A stretch of 64,000 nt of DNA. Source: Coleophoma eucalyptorum. Taxonomy: Eukaryota > Ascomycota > Leotiomycetes > Helotiales > Dermateaceae. Within the stretch, counting starts at the first letter, position 1; every line of letters starts with the position of its first letter. The stretch spans positions 1 to 64,000 of the forward strand of contig JALRME010000011.1 in NCBI GenBank assembly GCA_026120035.1, given 5' to 3'. Below the pieces are notes generated by a model. The model searched no databases and was not told where the DNA came from. It saw only the letters and a program-made list of their open reading frames with translations. Shown piece by piece: positions 21,914 to 34,594 of this stretch. The translations under genes were made by a program, and so were the position numbers.

Positions 21914-24619
21914 ATGACCTCAAGATCCTCCAAAGCTAGAAGAGTCGAAATGGAAACTCCAAGTCAGGCTAGAAAAGACCTTGCGAGGCCATTCAAATGC
22001 TTGGAATGTTCTAAAGCGTTCACACGTCAGGTAGTTACAGTCTCCAAGTGTACATAATGCAGTACCAAATAACTTGACTGACTCCTGTAGGAAAACCTCA
22101 AAAGACACATACATACTCGTAAGCAAGTCCTCTCTAAATAGCACGGCCATGCAGCCCATGATAAAAAATGCTGACTACATTTCTTCTCAATTTAGATCAC
22201 AAAGGCCATCATGCTCGGAGCTTTCAATGTTCCTTATGCAATGCTCGCTTTGCCCGCAGGTTCGAGCCTCATTGTTTTTCTCTCTCTTCACCGGGCTTAC
22301 CGTAGACTTAGTGACCTCAGAAAGAGGCATGTTGAAAATTGTCATGTTCAACGATGTGCTGTACCCAGTAGCGACCTCATCACGGAATCTACTCCATCCC
22401 AGTCTCTGCAGAACGACCTGCAACCCAAAACTGGCTGGTTGGATTCACTTCCATCTACATCTGCTCCAGTTCCTGCGGCACTGGAGGTGCCTTTACAGCA
22501 AAACGGGAGTCACGCAGCAACTTTCTTTGAAGATGAAACCCCTTCGTAAGTAGTCCGCTATTAACAACGATGTAAAAACTCCTTCCTGATTAGCAAGCTA
22601 ATACAAAAATTGTATCCTTGACCAGAGACATTAGATGTATAAACGCTTTCTACAATTTGTTCCATCCTAATTTCCCAATTATACACGAAGGGACGTTTGA
22701 CCTTATGTCGGCACCCGCTCCCATGCAGAAAACCATAATCTGCATTGGATCCCTCTATTGTGTCTCCGGGCATTCCGAGGTCTCACAGAAGAACTTGTTT
22801 GATACAGCTTTGGCATCCGTTCAAAGGCTTGTATGTTGAGTCAGGTCCAAATAATTGAGAAGCTAACTGGTTAGCAGGTCGATCAGAATCGATCAAAATA
22901 TCAGGAGAGATGGATTATACAGACACTCTTATTATTAGAGTTCTTTGGAATCTATGGTGGAGATGATGAATGCTTTCTTCAGGCGCAAAGGATTCATCGT
23001 GATCTTGTTGATGCGATGAGAATGCTTCAGTTGACACATGACGGTTCACACAATTTCCAAGATGAAGACAACGAAGAAGATGAGTTAGATGGGGTTTCGA
23101 CAGATTCAGAGTCTCCGGAATCGCTGGATGCAAGCTGGCTCGAGTTTGCAGAGCTAGAAGCCAAGAAAAGGTGCGATATCGAAAAGCTTCGACAATCACC
23201 CTAGTCCTAACTGCCCTAGATGTGTTTACTCACTGTACCTTTTGGATTCACAACTCGCAATATTGTGCAATCTAAGGCCGATGTTTTCTTCTCTGGAAAT
23301 TAAGTATGATTTGCCTTGCAGCGAGAATTTATGGCTCGCTAAGTCAGCATCGTCTTGGTTCGCTCGAAGGCAAGAGCAATTTAATTCCTTCAATGATAAT
23401 GATGACGAGAGTTACGATCAAGAAGCCTCACCATCACAGGGATTCTTCTACGAGGCCTCACAGACGCTTCTGCATTCAAAGCACCTGAAAGACCACAAGA
23501 AGTTAAGGCTGCTATGGGCTTCTCCATTTGCAGCCATCATTCTTGTGACTCAACTACAGGTCTGTTTAGCCTAATGGGTATTAGAAAGGAGCTAATAGCA
23601 ATTTCAGATGATGGCCAGGGAACTAACTCATGCAAGCTGTCTTCTTGAGAGACCACAGTCTCAACGGCGGGCTTTATCAGTATTGACAGATAGTCAACAT
23701 TCGCAAATATCGCAGGCGCTAAAAGGAATAGCTGAACTCGTGCCTCGGAATAAACGATCGACTTTCAGCTTTTTATCCACCTGTGACTCTCCATTCCCCG
23801 ATAATGAGACTCCGTTGTGGCACTCGTTCTGGTTATTATGGCTGTATTCATCTTTGACACTGTCTCATCCCGACTCCTTACTTGTGAGCGGCGTTGTGGA
23901 ATGCAACCTACCTTTAGCTATTGCCACTGCAGGCCACCTGGCTACACCACGAAGCAAAGAGAAGCGAGATATATATGAAGGTCAGTGTATAAGGTTTTAT
24001 ATGTTGCCAGAGCTGACTTCTTTTTAATCAAGACCGGGATGTCTTTCGAATTGTATGACCTCTCCAAAATTCTCGAGGTTCTTTCTGGCAGTTTTGTGGG
24101 CTGACGAAAATCTAGCTTAATGATCTGGAACTTGCTCTAGAGAGGATGTCCCCAACGAAATCCACTGCCTCGCCACTAATGGAAAATCCATTTATCAGCA
24201 TCCTGGGTTTCAAGATCTGCCTGATAGGATGGCGGCTAATTCGTCTAACAATGGGCGAGGCTTATGAGGCTGCAAATCGTGGAGCGACCTCAAATCCATG
24301 TAAATTTGTATTGGATATTATCATGGCATTTGTGCACCTGGAGCAGGATGCAATCATGTGCAATGCGGCTCTGTACGGAACTGCTGTACAGGGACAGGAA
24401 GGCGACTTACATGTGACTGACAACCCATCGACTATTAAAAACCTAGGACAGCCATTTTGTGATACTATGGCGAGTGAAGTACAATTTTTAGAATGGGTTA
24501 TTGACGTCTTTAAGCAAAGGAAAAGTTGGCCAGTAGGCAAATGGATCGCTGCAGTGATGGAAGAGAGCCTTGAGAAGGCAAGGATTGTTTACAATGAAAG
24601 CAAGACTCGCGGTGATTGA
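21914..24619 (+). CDS. C2H2 zinc-finger regulator with fungal-specific transcription factor domain
   Basis: Ten exons: 21914-22030, 22091-22118, 22196-22259, 22312-22545, 22626-22830, 22878-23170, 23220-23559, 23608-23980, 24033-24052 and 24116-24619, giving 725 aa. Two tandem fingers are split over four exons. The first is C-x2-C-x12-H-x3-H (FKCLECSKAFTRQENLKRH, then IHTH). The second is C-x2-C-x12-H-x3-C (FQCSLCNARFARSDLRKRH, then VENC), which requires the acceptor ending at 22311. The middle carries the fungal TF homology region (AFYNLFHPNFPIIHEGTF, LVDQNRSKYQERW, LLLLEFFGIYGGDD). Such proteins are nuclear regulators, here of unknown targets. A 13-residue acidic stretch (near DEDNEEDELDG) follows. 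Exons 2 and 9 are only 28 and 20 nt. The C-terminus may be shortened by a frameshift (see findings). The fingers and TF domain are clear; splice details of exons 8-10 are less sure. Confidence 0.8.
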
Positions 24620-26884
24620 ACGAATATATGGCCATGATGAACATGGACAAATACGATTTGCACGCTGCAAAAAATAACCCGACAGTATTAGCTAATTGCA
24701 AGCAATTCTCCGAGATGTTAAACACCGGCAACGCTTATAAACCCTTCCGGGTCGATATACTTGCCATGGTATGATAGCAGTTTGTGCAAGTCTCGTTATG
24801 ATCGAAATAAAATCTCTTGTAGCCTCCCTTCTGAGGTTTCAAGTAAGCTATGTAGCCACAGGGCTATCGATTCCAGACTGTGTTAATAGCAGAAACCCAA
24901 CCGGGTTGCAGCATACACTCGCCAATTGATTGTGCAAAATATATCACTCCAATACTCTCTCTCTCGTTCCTAATATGGGGGTAAATTTAAGGCAAGCTTA
25001 AAGCATCCTATGAGCCATAATTGGGACTTGAACGCCAATTGATAAAGGAAAAAGTTATGGACTGTTTTGCGCCATCGAGAGGAGCCTTATTATATCAGCA
25101 TCAGGATGCCTTTGGCCATGTATTTGGCCTGCCAAACAGTGTGGCAGATCCATTCATCTTACATCTTATCAGAAAACATCTCCTCAACCCGTGGTGTGAC
25201 ACGTTCGGTAGTGCAATTACAATGCAAGGTGGACAACGCGTGCTAAAACGTGGGGTTTCTGCAGCTGGAAGACCAGAAAGAAGCGGGAGCCGACATGTGG
25301 TGCTCCACCTTTTAGCTCCTCCTACTCACTTGATTTGGTGCCCTTAAGCGACCACTTATCAATGCTTTCCACATCTCTCTCGTACTTGGAGCAATTTGAT
25401 CCTTATTCGCAAAGCGGGCGCTGTCAATTTCGACTTCTCTGCGATAGAATCCTCTGCTCCCGTCGCAAAGAATCCTTCGCTTCTCAGCGAAGAACAACCT
25501 GTGCCCACTCGAAGACAGTTCATTAAAATTGATCGGGGGCTCCCAAGCCGAACGCTGTTGCTGGAAGTCCCAAAACTGTAGCAACATTTCAGTATTGGAT
25601 CGGGTTGTTATTTCTACAACCCAGGTATAATTACGGATGCTTTTAATTTGTATTTCAAGGCACACTATGATAGCTTCCATCCACCGTTAGTCGCGTCTTT
25701 GTAACCTTTGGTTTCATCTGTATGGCTGTCTGGAACGTCTTGCAGCACTCAGGTTCGTCACATTTTCCATTGCGGGTCCTGGCGACACTTCGAATCCACA
25801 GTTAATGTCATGGGTTTCTGGTATTGCATTCGAGAAGTCAGTATTGCAAGTATAATCGCCATTAGACAGATTCTTCTGGTTCGGCTTAATATCGCCACTT
25901 TTTTTTTTTTTTTTTTGATAGCATTGGGCTATGGATTACACTGCTGCATATTTATGCTTATCTCCACCATGCCGCTTTGGATTCGTGAAGATTGGATGTA
26001 CAAGCTCAATTTAGGATTGCACGGCTTGGACGAAGATGCTGAGCTGGACAGCATCGACTCAGTAAAGGAGCATATCGATCACAACGGCAGGCTAGAGCCA
26101 AATTCTGAGGACAGAGAGGTGATTTGAGCGTTCAGCATAAGCTTCTGTATGCTATTGATGTACTGCTTGTGGCATCGGCTAGTTCGGGTTTGCATCCTAA
26201 TTTATTTTGTAAGGCGCCATGGTGGTAGTTGCACTTCAGGGCGCCAGGTTATCTTGCTGCCCTGCACCTCTAGATCATTTCGAGTTTCTTCGGCTTCTCT
26301 ATGCCTTGGGCGGAATTTCTGATGAATGTTAGGACATGGTCGTGAATGTTACTTTCTGCGCCCATTCTACACAACAAAAGCTTGGTGAACTATCCCATCT
26401 CCTTGTGTCAAGTCATGAAAACGAAGTCCATCCGGGAATATATTCAGAGATGTGCATGATTACAAATGGTCTGTTCCCTTGGTAGGAAGTCTCAGCCCAG
26501 ATCCTCCAGAGGTACACTGGCAGCCACTTCTGGATAAGCGAGGCTTGCCATTGCTCACTGCCGTAATGTCGTATATCGTGCCATGTCTCCATCCACACTT
26601 CATAGTGCTCCACCTTTAGCGAGAGCTCCACCTCTTGACGACCCCTGGAGAAGCATGTCCGGAAAGTGTAATAGTAGCAATCCTCGATCAGAAATCTATA
26701 TATTTAGATAAAGAGAAGGTCCAACTTTCTTGAAACGGTAACTTTGTTCGCTTTCTTGTCAAATCTGCTTGTCTTCTTTCTAGCACTTGTCAATAGCTAG
26801 TATTGTTCAAATTGTGCCTAATCCTTCACCAAAATATATTTCCACCTCCAACCCGCCTCGACAGATTCGCATATTAGCTACAAG
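24620..26884. other. unassigned region with short unidentified ORFs
   Basis: 2.3 kb after the C2H2 gene. Plus-strand ORFs at 25021-25347 and 25708-26127 and minus-strand ORFs at 25312-25680 and 26413-26631 have some protein-like runs (for example MPLWIREDWMYKL; EVWMETWHDIRHYG), but none matches a family I recognise and none joins cleanly through splice sites. An 18-T homopolymer lies at 25899-25916. This may be a decayed gene or genes; I do not call a CDS. Confidence 0.3.
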
Positions 26885-27890
26885 ATGTCGTTTGGGAAGC
26901 TCTATTACTATCCAAAGGCACCTCGCGCAACTATGTGTCAATATACTGCCGAAATGAACAAGTACGTATGATTATTCGGATTTTCCGCCTATCAAAATCG
27001 TGTACCTTGAGGCTGCTGTAGTATCTTACCTAACCAAGAGAGTTTCTTCTGAGCCTCTTAATCCGATGGGCGTGAGACCAGAAGCTGACATGTGACAGAC
27101 TTGATATAGAATCTGTCGAAGTTTGGCCCATTAAAGTGAACCCTAGCATTGGGGGTGTAGGGTCGGATTACCTGGAAAAATTCCCAACCGGCAAAGTACC
27201 TGCTCTCCAACGACCTAATGGATACGAAGTCTATGAATGCATCCCCGTCTCAGTTTATCGTATGGATTACTTTGCCCCATCTTCTGACTATAAGCTAACA
27301 TTTCTAGTCGCAAAGCAAGACCCAAACACGAAACTTCTTGGCACGTCATTAGAAGAAGAAGCTACAATCTTACAGTATGTAAATGAATGCAATTATATTT
27401 TTACATGCGGCAGCTAATAAAGTTATTGAAGATGGGCGTCTTTCGCAAACTCAGAGCTTCTCCCCCCGATCATGGCTTGGATAAACCCTGTCATAGGCAA
27501 AGCACCCTCAAGTCCAGAGATCTTGGCCAAGGCAGCGCAAAATTCCGAAGGGATGGTCAGCGTGGTTGAAAGAGCACTCTCTGATGGGAGTAATTTCTTG
27601 GTTGGTGCAGACCTGACTATTGCTGATCTGTTTGTTCTTGCTGCATTAGCAAGAGGTTATCAATTTGTAAGTAAATCTAAAGATCCGATGACCTACCAAA
27701 CTCTCTTTCCCCAGCTGTATGACCAAGCATGGGCACTGATCATTTGAAGGTATTCACCAAATCATGGGCTGCAGCACATCCAAAAGTCCATGATTACTAT
27801 ATGCGCCTAAGATCTGACGAGATCTGGTGCAAGATTGACGGAGGTAAGCCATATGTGCTAGAGAATGCTGGGGATGAGATTCCTCATTGA
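26885..27890 (+). CDS. glutathione S-transferase, EF1B-gamma-like class
   Basis: Five exons: 26885-26961, 27099-27259, 27308-27374, 27432-27666 and 27750-27890, giving 226 aa, the normal GST length. The N-terminal thioredoxin-fold half starts GKLYYYPKAPRATMCQ and includes KFPTGKVPALQ, with the conserved cis-Pro before Ala-Leu. The C-terminal helical half has TSLEEEATILQWASFAN, NFLVGADLTIADLF (the GST N-capping/hydrophobic staple region) and FTKSWAAAHPKV, as in fungal EF1B-gamma-related GSTs. It probably conjugates glutathione to electrophiles in the cytosol. There is no C-terminal EF1G domain, so it is not translation factor eEF1B-gamma itself. The usual acidic residue of the Glu-Ser glutathione site is replaced by a divergent YECIPVSVYL segment. 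Intron 1 (137 nt) is the longest; its interior was not otherwise explained. Confidence 0.82.
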
Positions 27891-29503
27891 AATAAGAGAC
27901 CTGCAAAGCACTGTGGGTTGGATGCGCAAAACACTTGTATAGAATAAAATGCAGACTTTGATGAAGAAACACATATAGTTGGAACATAATCCTGAATGTG
28001 ATAGTCCCATTTCATTTTTGAACGGCTGAATGTTGTGGGTGATTGATTGATTGGGACAAAGCTAACATCGAATACTCTGGATGTCTTTACAACACAGTTA
28101 GGACAAACAAGCCCCTGCCCTGTGTTGGGACCTATGGTAATACCTATAAAATCATTGGCTAAACTTGGCCGAGGCGAAAGATCAGGCAAGGGTTTGTTCC
28201 TCCTCCCATTATCGTAGAGTAATTGCTGGACATATCAAAGCAACAAACCACCTTACCTCAGCCTACGATGTCGTTGGTGGGTAGTGGCAGGGTTACTCCA
28301 TATTCTGGGTTACTTAATCATAAATATGCAACACGATATCAGGGACTTGAGCAGAGACAAATGTCGACCGTACTATCTACAACGGCGGATATTGTCTCGT
28401 CGCGTGACCACCATCGTCTCTATCATTGAGTTGGATCTACATTGAGAATCGCGCAAGCCAGCATTGACACTTATCTAGCCTCCACACTGCTAGCTCGCCC
28501 AATGCCTCGTATATTTGACCTTCACATTCTGGTCAAGATGTGGTGCAGGTCTTGCTAGCGGTTTCGGGCGTATTGTCTATTCTGATATTGTCCATGTAGA
28601 TAATTGGGTGCGAAAGGTTCTTCCCTTCTCACTTAACAATAGAGCATTCGACAGTCTCGCGTGTTCCTTCATGCCTACCGATGCATATAATTAGGATCCT
28701 ATGTATGACTTGAACAGTTTTATGATATATTCACCCATTCAACGCCAAATAAACCTAGCATAATCTAACGGCTTGCTTCCAGAGAAAGATTGAAACGATA
28801 CCTGTGTCGGGGGAAAGGATACCTGTACTTGATTTAGCCTTTAAATACCCAGATACGTTGGACTCGGCCTATCGGTGCACATCTCCGTAATACCGGGATA
28901 TCATCCTACTCCGCCCTCCCAAGACTTTGTAAATAGTACCAACTAGTTGACATGCAGAAGTGGTTTATGTATGCAGGTATGCAAGTAGGCTTGCGTTGTA
29001 GATCATTGGAGGAGATAGGAGCTACCCCGCCAAAGGTATCGGATTGAAAATGGGGGTAGATAGCGGCCCGGTTTGGTCGCCAGCCTTGACACCTCCCTCT
29101 GCGCAGTATTCCGGCCCGGTCCTTCGCTAAACAACATGGCATTGCAGCAGCCATGGCTATCAAGGCGGACCTCAGGTGTGCAACCTGCCACTCACTCTCT
29201 GGTCTTTCCTCGTCAAGAGAAGAGGCATCGTAACTCTGTGCTCCCAGGCGACCCAAGACAGCAGTACCGATACTGAGTTGGGACTCTGTCACCTTTACCA
29301 ATGGCCCACTATTGATCGTTCAGTAAGGATGCGCCTTATCTTTAATCCATCTTGCCACCAATAAGGGCTTGGAAAAACACAATCCACCGCAAGAAATGCT
29401 TGGCTGTAGCTCAGCGTGTATTCTGCATAAATATTAGACTATATCTACTGGTGTTCGGCTTCTGGTCTTTTGGTTGCAATACATTCCTCGGCCATCATCC
29501 ACC
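27891..29503. other. intergenic, no gene seen
   Basis: 1.6 kb with only short overlapping ORFs on both strands (largest 131 aa, minus, 28906-29301) that do not resemble known proteins and mirror each other across strands, as random ORFs do. The final 100-200 bp should be the promoter of the UNC93-like gene. I see no RNA gene or repeat. Confidence 0.4.
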
Positions 29504-31374
29504 ATGGCTGACTCAAGGTCCAGAGACGGCAACAAAGGCACCACGGTAACACAGGATGCTGCTATCGTCGACTACCTTCCCGAGGAGCAGCAATCTACTT
29601 GGATTGACGAGGCATATCTGCGCTCCTCATGGTTCGTAAAGTACTACCGAGGAGTTCTATTTCAAATGATCCTCTTTGGAGCGTAGGTTCTTACTGATCC
29701 ATGAAATCTAGAGAAGAAGCTGATCAGATCGTATATAGACTCTCGTTAGTGGGCCCGTCCATGTCAGATGCCATCTCGAACTTGGGAGGTGGAGGGCTTT
29801 CATCACCATACCTGGCGAACCTAGCAAACTCGCTCGGGTACGCTTCTTCATGCCTAATCACGCTGTTTGGAGGGCCCTTGATCAATAAAATCGGCATCAA
29901 GTATTCTTGCTTAATCGCTGCATTAACGATGCCATTAAATGGCTCCAGCTACTACGTCAGTGCAAGGTATAGTGTAAATTGGTACCTGCTATTTGCAAAG
30001 GTAAAGTTTAAACCAATCCTTCATTTGCTAGATGGCAAACTGACCTGTTAGATTCTTGGAGGCTTCACCGGTGGATTCCTCTATGTGGCTGAAACAACGG
30101 CAATGCTCTCATATCCATACCAAGATGAACGAGGCCTATACCTAGGTACTTCAGAACCTTGACCCTGCGGAGATACATACTAATAAGTTATGGTTAGGCA
30201 TTTGGTCCGCAATGCGAAACTCCGGTAGTATAATCGGTGGTGCAATCAACTTCGCCACGAACTATAGTAAATCTACAGCTGGTGGCATTGCATGGTCTAC
30301 ATACTTGATATTCGTTGGATTCGGTAAGTCAACCCACCGAGAGACAGAGGACCTGGACAGTTATTTACAGTTACTTACTTCCAAAGAATGTACTGGCATA
30401 TTTTGGGCTGCTATTCTATCCCCAACGAAGCGTGTCCGACGCCGTGATGGATCCAGAATCCCCTCGTCCGATGATATCAGCTGGAAAAGAGAGTTCGCTG
30501 CATTGTGGCAGCACGCTCAGCGTAAGAAGGTGAGAAACCATTAATAACTGGAACGTTTCCTGAATTCAACAAGAGACTAACGTCTAGTGCAAGACCTGGC
30601 TGGTCTTCATCCCTGCCTTCTATTCATTCTTCTATGGAGGGACGATGGGAACCTACTTGTCATTGCACTTCTCAGTTCGAGCCCGCGCGATGTCATCCCT
30701 TATCACTCGTGAGCAAAACTCCAATTCTTCAGTGATTTTTTCCTGTTACTAATTTGCCTTTCAGCAACAATCGTTGTGCCAATGGTTATTTCTTACGGTC
30801 GGCTCTTAGATATGAAGAGATGGTCACAGAGCAAGCGAGCATGGATTGCATTCATCATCTGGCTTGTACCCCAGATAGGATGCTTCATTTGGATCGGTAT
30901 TGAATACAGCAAGTTTGGATCTGCAGATGCTGCGTTGGACTACCAAACGTAAGCTTGTCTCTCAACTCATAGCAACAAGCAGCTAACATTTATCTCCCTC
31001 ACAGCGATGGTCGACGATGGGCCGAAGCCTATCTGCCATATCTTATAATATTCACAACCGGTTATCTCACGCAATTATCGCTATACTGGATTCTGGGCAC
31101 CTTTTCTACGGATGTCAAGTCCTCCTCGCGCACTGGTGGGCTGTTTAGAGCCTTCGAAACGGCCGGTCAGGCCGTCTCATATTCCATAAACTCACATACC
31201 GGCGATGCTCGAATTCCGTTCTATGTAAATTGTGCCATCCTCGCCTTGGCTATACCCTGTATGGTAGCATTGATTCGCATGGTTCCAGAAGCTCCTGCAG
31301 AGACGGACATTGATGCTGGCGAGGCACCAGTCATTGAAGCTATAGCAAAGACGGATCAGTCGCGATCTATGTAA
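29504..31374 (+). CDS. UNC93-like major-facilitator membrane protein (DUF895 family)
   Basis: Eight exons: 29504-29682, 29739-30000, 30052-30145, 30198-30323, 30387-30529, 30588-30708, 30765-30948 and 31005-31374, giving 492 aa. It has the fungal UNC93 layout: a soluble N-terminus, then YRGVLFQMILFGAL, VGPSMSDAISNLGGGG, LANSLGYASSCLITLFGG, GGFLYVAETTAML, ERGLYLGIWSAMRNSGS and, in the second half, WLVFIPAFYSFFYGG, RWAEAYLPYLIIFTTGY and LFRAFETAGQAVSYSIN. About 11-12 hydrophobic segments are visible. Family members are membrane proteins of poorly known function, annotated as transporters or channel regulators; no substrate can be given. It is convergent with the DAO-type oxidoreductase. In-frame joins are supported by continuous conserved segments across every intron. 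Confidence 0.88.
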
Positions 31375-31894
31375 ATTAATCAGAAGCGTACCGCATCTAT
31401 GAAGGAAGTGAAGTTCCGGAACTCACATGAAGGATGAGACTTGAAATTTATGGATTCTACTAGAAGCAATATTTAGGTAGAGATTCTTCATACTGAGCGT
31501 GTATTACCATACCTTATAAAATCTAGCCCCCAACGTTTGATCGCTTAGATTATCGAATCAATTACTTTGACCTTGGCCCTAAGCGATCATACCTATTATG
31601 TAGAAATCATTAATTTAAGACAACCCATCTTAGTTTTGATATAAAAGGAAGATGGCATTACACAGTTGTTTCACAGGTCAACTGGTTCTACATACAGCCT
31701 CTTAGGAATAATACTCTTGAATAGTTGTTTGGGGAGAGTGATCCTCGACATTTCAGACGCTTAGAAAAGACGTCTCCCAATATATATAATAATAATTTTT
31801 TAGATATACCAGCAGTTAAAATCGTATCTGATTATGATTGAATCTGATATCTGGTCTATGATTGATTAATTATAATATATAAATATAGTAAGGC
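31375..31894. other. convergent intergenic region
   Basis: 520 bp between the stop codons of two convergent genes, serving as the 3' ends of both. It is AT-rich with TATATAATAATAA near 31780-31800 and AATATATAAATATA near 31870, which could act in 3'-end formation. No ORF. Confidence 0.5.
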
Positions 31895-33953
31895 TTAACC
31901 AAGCCGTGGGCGACTACGAGCATCATTACAGAACGGTTTCTTAGAACTTTCAAAATCCGTTTTTATCCTCTCCTCGTACAATTCTTCAGCGTCCAGCTTC
32001 TGAAGTCTCTTGACACGTTCTGCTGTAGCATAGAATGGCTCAGGCAGAGGCGGATATGGCGCTACCAGCGAAGGACGGGTGAATTTCATATCTAATGATT
32101 GCAGAATAAGAGGCGTGATATGAGCGGCAGACAAAAGAATCCGCGGCATGCCTTGAAATATCAGTCAGCTTGAGATCAGAGTGGATATTATTGCATAAGA
32201 ACTAACCGTGACCGGAAAAGCCCGCGGCGACGAAGTGGCCATTGAGATCTGGAACAGCGCCCACAAATGGAAATGCGTCGATGCTCGACGAAGTGACTGC
32301 TCATTGGGTTAATGACGTTGTGTAAGATGGATAAAGAGTAATAATCACTTACTTCCAGTCCAACATCCGCCCTCATTGACACTCCTTCCCAATTCTGCGG
32401 GATCTTTCCCCTCCCAACCCACTATGTCTGAAGCGGGCCATGATTGATAGAACTCAGGAACACCGTCAAACTGTTTGTCTTCACTATCACTGCGGATATA
32501 GGCACGAGGGTCATGAACCAGGATTTGCCTTGCACCACCTACAATGATAGCGTTATAAGGGGCTGGAAGTTGAAGATGGTAATTCTGTGTTCACCAGTCA
32601 GCTAGCTTCTTTGTTGACAGGGCTTAGCAGACGAACGTTAACAACACTATCCCAGTGTTGAGAACCGGTGTGTTTGATGAAACCCTCTGGCGCTTTGATA
32701 GCTGCCAAAGTTGCTCGACCCGCAAAAATGAGTTTGTTGAAATCAGGTAGAAGGTGCGAAGCCCAACGATTCGTGGCGTGCACCACGGTCTTCGTCCGTA
32801 CATTTCCTCTTGATGTCTTGACAGTGATCCAACCAGTCGCGTCTCGCTCCGAAACCTCCATGACTGGAGTATGTGCTTGAAGATTTAGATTGCCAGTTTT
32901 GAGGACAATACGAAGCAGAGCGTGTATGAGTTTGTATGGCCATCTGAAAAAACAAGGTTACCTATAAATACCCTCAAAGCATGTGAGTGTACCTACACTT
33001 GCCCGGAAGGATGTACTACAGCCCCCAGACAGCCCTTCATTTGGGTGAATTCTTCTGCAGCTATAGGGTCATCAATAAGCCTACAATCTCTGATCACATC
33101 GCCATCCTTTCCATGGTCGTTCAGCATGTCTTCATAAGCCCCTCTGAGGCGAGTCCACGCTTCGTCCGTCATGGCCGCATCAAAAGTCTCTCCAAGCTTG
33201 AAACAGACTTCTTCAGCAATGCCTTCTTCGCCGAGAAGTTCTTGAAATGCAGGTAAATGTGCCATTTCATGTTTGATGAGTGCGTGTGCCCCATCTGCCC
33301 CAAAAAGTTTTGACCAGAGGGGATACCTCGAATAAGCATGCGGCCTTAGCTGTCCACCTAAATTTGCTCACGTAAGTTATGGAACATTGTAGTTCTCAGT
33401 CGAGAACCTTGGATCAAGACCGACCATTACGACCCGTTGCACCCCCACAAACATCACGAGCTTCTAGCATGAGCATTTGGGGTGATTTTAAGCCATCATT
33501 CGCCGTGTACTGTTCGGGAGCACTTTAATCATACAGCTCAGCAGGAGCAAGATTTGATGTGCAACATACCTTGTGGAGCCAGTACGCGGTGGTTGCGCCA
33601 GTATATCCACTGCCCACAATGACCACATCTGTCTCCTGTGGCAAGTCGGTAGTTGAGCGAAAATTTCGGAGAGGAGATTCAGCCGCCTCAATCCAGTAGG
33701 ACTTAGTGGGATTTTCAACTGGCAAAACCATATCTGAACGGAGATTTTCGTAATTGGGTGGTATTTCGTCGCAGATGATTTGGCTTGGCCATCACTTACC
33801 TTTTGTATCTGCTACCCGTGCCCGGATCCTGCGAGCCGCGGCCAATATGTCCAGCGTCAACCCGGGCCGGCAATCGGCGATTCCCCACAAGTAAGATGGG
33901 ATAAGGCGAGGAGGGAGAGAGTAAGAGAGATAGAATAAGCGAGTAAGGGACAT
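31895..33953 (-). CDS. FAD-dependent oxidoreductase, DAO family
   Basis: Eight exons on the minus strand: 33953-33800, 33733-33570, 33509-33425, 33357-32997, 32943-32637, 32584-32353, 32299-32207 and 32151-31895, giving 550 aa. The Rossmann dinucleotide motif is VVIVGSGYTGATTAYWL, followed by LMLEARDVCGGATGRNGGQLRP, WPYKLIHALL, TKTVVHATNRWASHLLP and, near the end, SSSIDAFPFVGAVP and VAAGFSGHGMPRIL, the FAD-binding close of DAO proteins. Exon 1 is included because related fungal proteins carry a leader before the PVPNPTxSYW-like segment (here PVENPTKSYW) and the splice phase fits. An alternative start is Met at 33731. It probably oxidises an amine or amino-acid-like substrate with H2O2 formation; substrate unknown. 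Confidence 0.87.
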
Positions 33954-34594
33954 TTCGTCAAAGGTGGCATGGATGCATAAGCCACTGTATCTTACTATAC
34001 TGCACATGCAGGAATGTGGCTCTCTTTACTATCTTATCTGGTTGCTGCTTCGGTTCAGCCTAGATCTGCATAGGCTTGGAACTAAGGGACTAAACACGAG
34101 GATTGTAATCGAAGCTCGATCGCACCGTCGCATCAAAGCCTCCTATTATCGATTAATATGCACATCTTCTGTAGCACTCGTATAGCACTACCCATATCAT
34201 CTTTCCTTACTTGTACGTAGCTCTTTTCTGTTCTTCGTCGAGAACACACAGCAATAGCTTGCATACGGACATATAGCAAATCAAGAGTCTATCTTGCAAT
34301 ATGAGCCTATCGTGTTCACATTGTGCATCGCATTTCCTGATATCTTCAGATTTCTTCCAACAATTTCTTAGGTCAGAAACCATCATATAATATTAATCCT
34401 GTAGTCAGCGTCATCTGATGCATCCTCTGAGTGATCAACCGGCTGTAGAAGATTTTCTTTGGGAAGTCTTTGAACCTTGTCGCTAGTTTGTTGATGAAAT
34501 TTCCGTCGCCGAGTAAGTCACCAACGCTCCGTAACATTTAAAATTTAATCAAATATATCCCATTGATGCAGCTGAAACCAACCCAAGTTCTTCG
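33954..34594. other. intergenic, no gene seen
   Basis: 640 bp upstream of the DAO gene, holding its promoter and otherwise nothing recognised. The minus-strand frame stays open to 34007, so translation could start slightly upstream at MCSIVRYSG, but the Met at 33953 seems as good. Confidence 0.4.

Noticed and set aside
26413..26631. Small minus-strand gene (72 aa)
   Set aside because: No family resemblance, no supporting splice partner; may be chance.
6722..33953. A secondary-metabolite biosynthetic cluster
   Set aside because: Decarboxylase, GST, oxidoreductase, pump and regulators are present but no PKS, NRPS, DMAT or terpene synthase gene is visible and the genes are widely spaced.
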